From assembly GCA_012521935.1 (NCBI GenBank), contig JAAYLJ010000104.1, positions 1 through 14,996 of the forward strand: a stretch of DNA of 14,996 nucleotides. Reading direction: 5' to 3'. Numbering within the stretch: position 1 is the first letter of the stretch; each line of letters opens with the position of its first letter. The DNA is from Campylobacteraceae bacterium. GTDB lineage: Bacteria > Campylobacterota > Campylobacteria > Campylobacterales > Campylobacteraceae. A program made the position numbers and the translations under genes. Shown piece after piece: positions 13,913 through 14,996 of the stretch. The notes under the pieces are model-generated. The model was not told the origin of the DNA, did not search any database, and was given only the letters and a program-made list of their open reading frames with translations.

Positions 13913-14996
13913 ATGAAAAGGATTCTTTTTGTTTTCTCTGTTTTAATTGTTTTTGGTGTTGTTGGGCATTTTTTATTTGCAAATAGTGTTGAAAAAAAGA
14001 TTGATTCTCACATAAAAGAGTTAAATAGTAGTGGTTTTATTGCAAATTGTGATAAAAAAATTGGATTTTTAAATGTTGTTGGAAATGGAGAGATAGAGAT
14101 CATCTATCCAAAAAAAGCATTAGAGTATCTCATTAGTAAAAGAAGTGATGGAGAGTTTAAAGAGTATTTAAAAGAGAGTCTTTTAAGTTTAGATGAAAAA
14201 GAGTTAGAACTGCTGCTAGATGGGGTTTTGATTGAGTATGAATTTACTTATAAAAACTTTTTAAATAAACTTAATTTTGATATGTTTTTAGTAAGAGCTT
14301 CCAACGCTACTTTAAGTGAAGCTTTAAAAGATGAAGAGTTAGCTCACCTGCTTGATTTTTTAAAAAATAAAGAGGTAAAAATAAGTTTTGATGAAGATTT
14401 AAATTTTAAATTAAAAGATATAAACTATATTTTCAAAGAGGGCTCTTTGCAACTTAGAGGGGTTCATGGTGATGTAAATGGGTTTAAAGTTGGGCTTTTT
14501 AAGGTTTCTGAAGTTGCAAACCAAGTTCATTTTCTAGTAGATAACATTGATTTTAAGTATGAAGAAAGTGATGAAAATATCAACTCATTTTTAAAGATTG
14601 ATAATATAAAATTTGATGAATTTTACACTAAAGTTAAAGTGGAAAATCTGCTCATAAATTCTAACTCAATCATTAGCAATGGAGTGCTAGATGGGGAGAG
14701 TAAAATCAGTAGTGATAAAATGTTTTTCTTCCAAAATGGAGAGAGTATTGGCTTTGATGAGGGTGAATTTTACATATCTTTGAAAAAAGTACCATATGAT
14801 GAGTTAAAAAAATATAGTGCACTTTTAAATAGTGAAGGGTTTTTAGAAAGTGAGGATTTCATAGTTAAAACAAAAGAGATTTTATCTAAAATATCCTCTT
14901 CAAATCTCTCATTTTTAGCAAAAACTAATTTAAATAATTTTAAAAAGAATGACGAAAAATATTTTGAAAATTTAAATTTAAATGCAGACTTTGAGC
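13913..14996 (+). CDS. Membrane-anchored protein of unknown function, DUF945/YdgA-like (cut by window edge)
   Basis: The frame is open from ATG 13913 to the window end, 361 codons with no stop. The ATG has AAGGA five bases upstream. Residues 3-24 (RILFVFSVLIVFGVVGHFLFA) form a single hydrophobic N-terminal segment, either an uncleaved anchor or a signal peptide. The rest is hydrophilic, Lys/Glu/Asn/Ser-rich, with alternating short strands such as NVVGNGEIEIIYP, LLDGVLIEYEF, KISFDEDLNFKLKDINYIFKEG and VHFLVDNIDFKYEE. One Cys (about residue 47) and no catalytic motif are seen. This layout resembles proteins of the DUF945 (YdgA) group, but the match is from general appearance only. It is divergent from the helicase gene. 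A TATGAT box at 13881-13886 could be its -10; the -35 is weak. Function not recognised. Confidence 0.8.
   Translation, partial: MKRILFVFSVLIVFGVVGHFLFANSVEKKIDSHIKELNSSGFIANCDKKIGFLNVVGNGEIEIIYPKKALEYLISKRSDGEFKEYLKESLLSLDEKELELLLDGVLIEYEFTYKNFLNKLNFDMFLVRASNATLSEALKDEELAHLLDFLKNKEVKISFDEDLNFKLKDINYIFKEGSLQLRGVHGDVNGFKVGLFKVSEVANQVHFLVDNIDFKYEESDENINSFLKIDNIKFDEFYTKVKVENLLINSNSIISNGVLDGESKISSDKMFFFQNGESIGFDEGEFYISLKKVPYDELKKYSALLNSEGFLESEDFIVKTKEILSKISSSNLSFLAKTNLNNFKKNDEKYFENLNLNADFE

Noticed and set aside
1..14996. Mobile elements, CRISPR arrays, tRNA or rRNA genes, phage or defence genes
   Set aside because: No transposase or integrase frames, no regularly spaced repeats, no cloverleaf-like sequences and no defence domains were seen on either strand.

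Overview
The window is chromosomal DNA from a member of the Campylobacterota (Epsilonproteobacteria), most likely close to Campylobacter or Sulfurospirillum. The evidence is AT-rich sequence with short intergenic gaps, the rpmH-rnpA-yidD-yidC order, an RnpA with a Campylobacter-like 'GKKWHCEG' N-terminal stretch, and a clpB / ctpA-purC / SH3-like / plsC / htpG layout. That layout resembles, from memory, the C. jejuni Cj0509-Cj0518 region. I see no mobile element, CRISPR array, tRNA or rRNA, and no gene-free stretch longer than about 190 bases.

Left arm (1-2600, all minus strand). The ribosomal/RNase P/insertase operon runs rpmH > rnpA > yidD > yidC, with yidC cut by the window edge. The rnpA frame has no ATG, GTG or TTG in its N-terminal half and seems to start at an ATT inside the end of rpmH. 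Upstream is an uncharacterised small protein of the family often mislabelled 'hydrogenase-4 component G', closed by a perfect hairpin. Then comes an Hsp20 small heat-shock protein with a clear promoter, a CIRCE-like element and a terminator.

Centre (2700-9325). clpB (minus) diverges from a plus-strand run: ctpA (S41 protease), purC, a membrane protein with a C-terminal SH3-like domain, and plsC. purS and purQ, which I recall following purC in relatives, are absent. A 60-bp gap replaces them and contains a 12-codon ORF that starts MKIV and overlaps the purC stop.

Right arm (9327-14996). A low-molecular-weight phosphatase/ArsC-like gene whose nucleophilic Cys is Ser converges on plsC with a 1-bp gap. 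It is divergent from htpG across a short region holding a 15-nt palindrome and a perfect 13-bp inverted repeat. A UvrD/Rep-family helicase converges on htpG. A divergent, membrane-anchored protein of unknown function runs off the right edge.

Taken together, the window mixes protein quality control (Hsp20, ClpB, HtpG, CtpA), membrane protein insertion and phospholipid synthesis (YidC/YidD, PlsC), RNA processing/translation (RnpA, L34), purine synthesis (PurC) and DNA repair. hsp20, clpB and htpG each have their own readable sigma70-type promoter. Nothing here amounts to a wholly new system. The best leads are the ATT-start rnpA, the missing purSQ with a possible scar, the Cys-to-Ser ArsC-like protein, and the operator-like repeats at the chaperone promoters.
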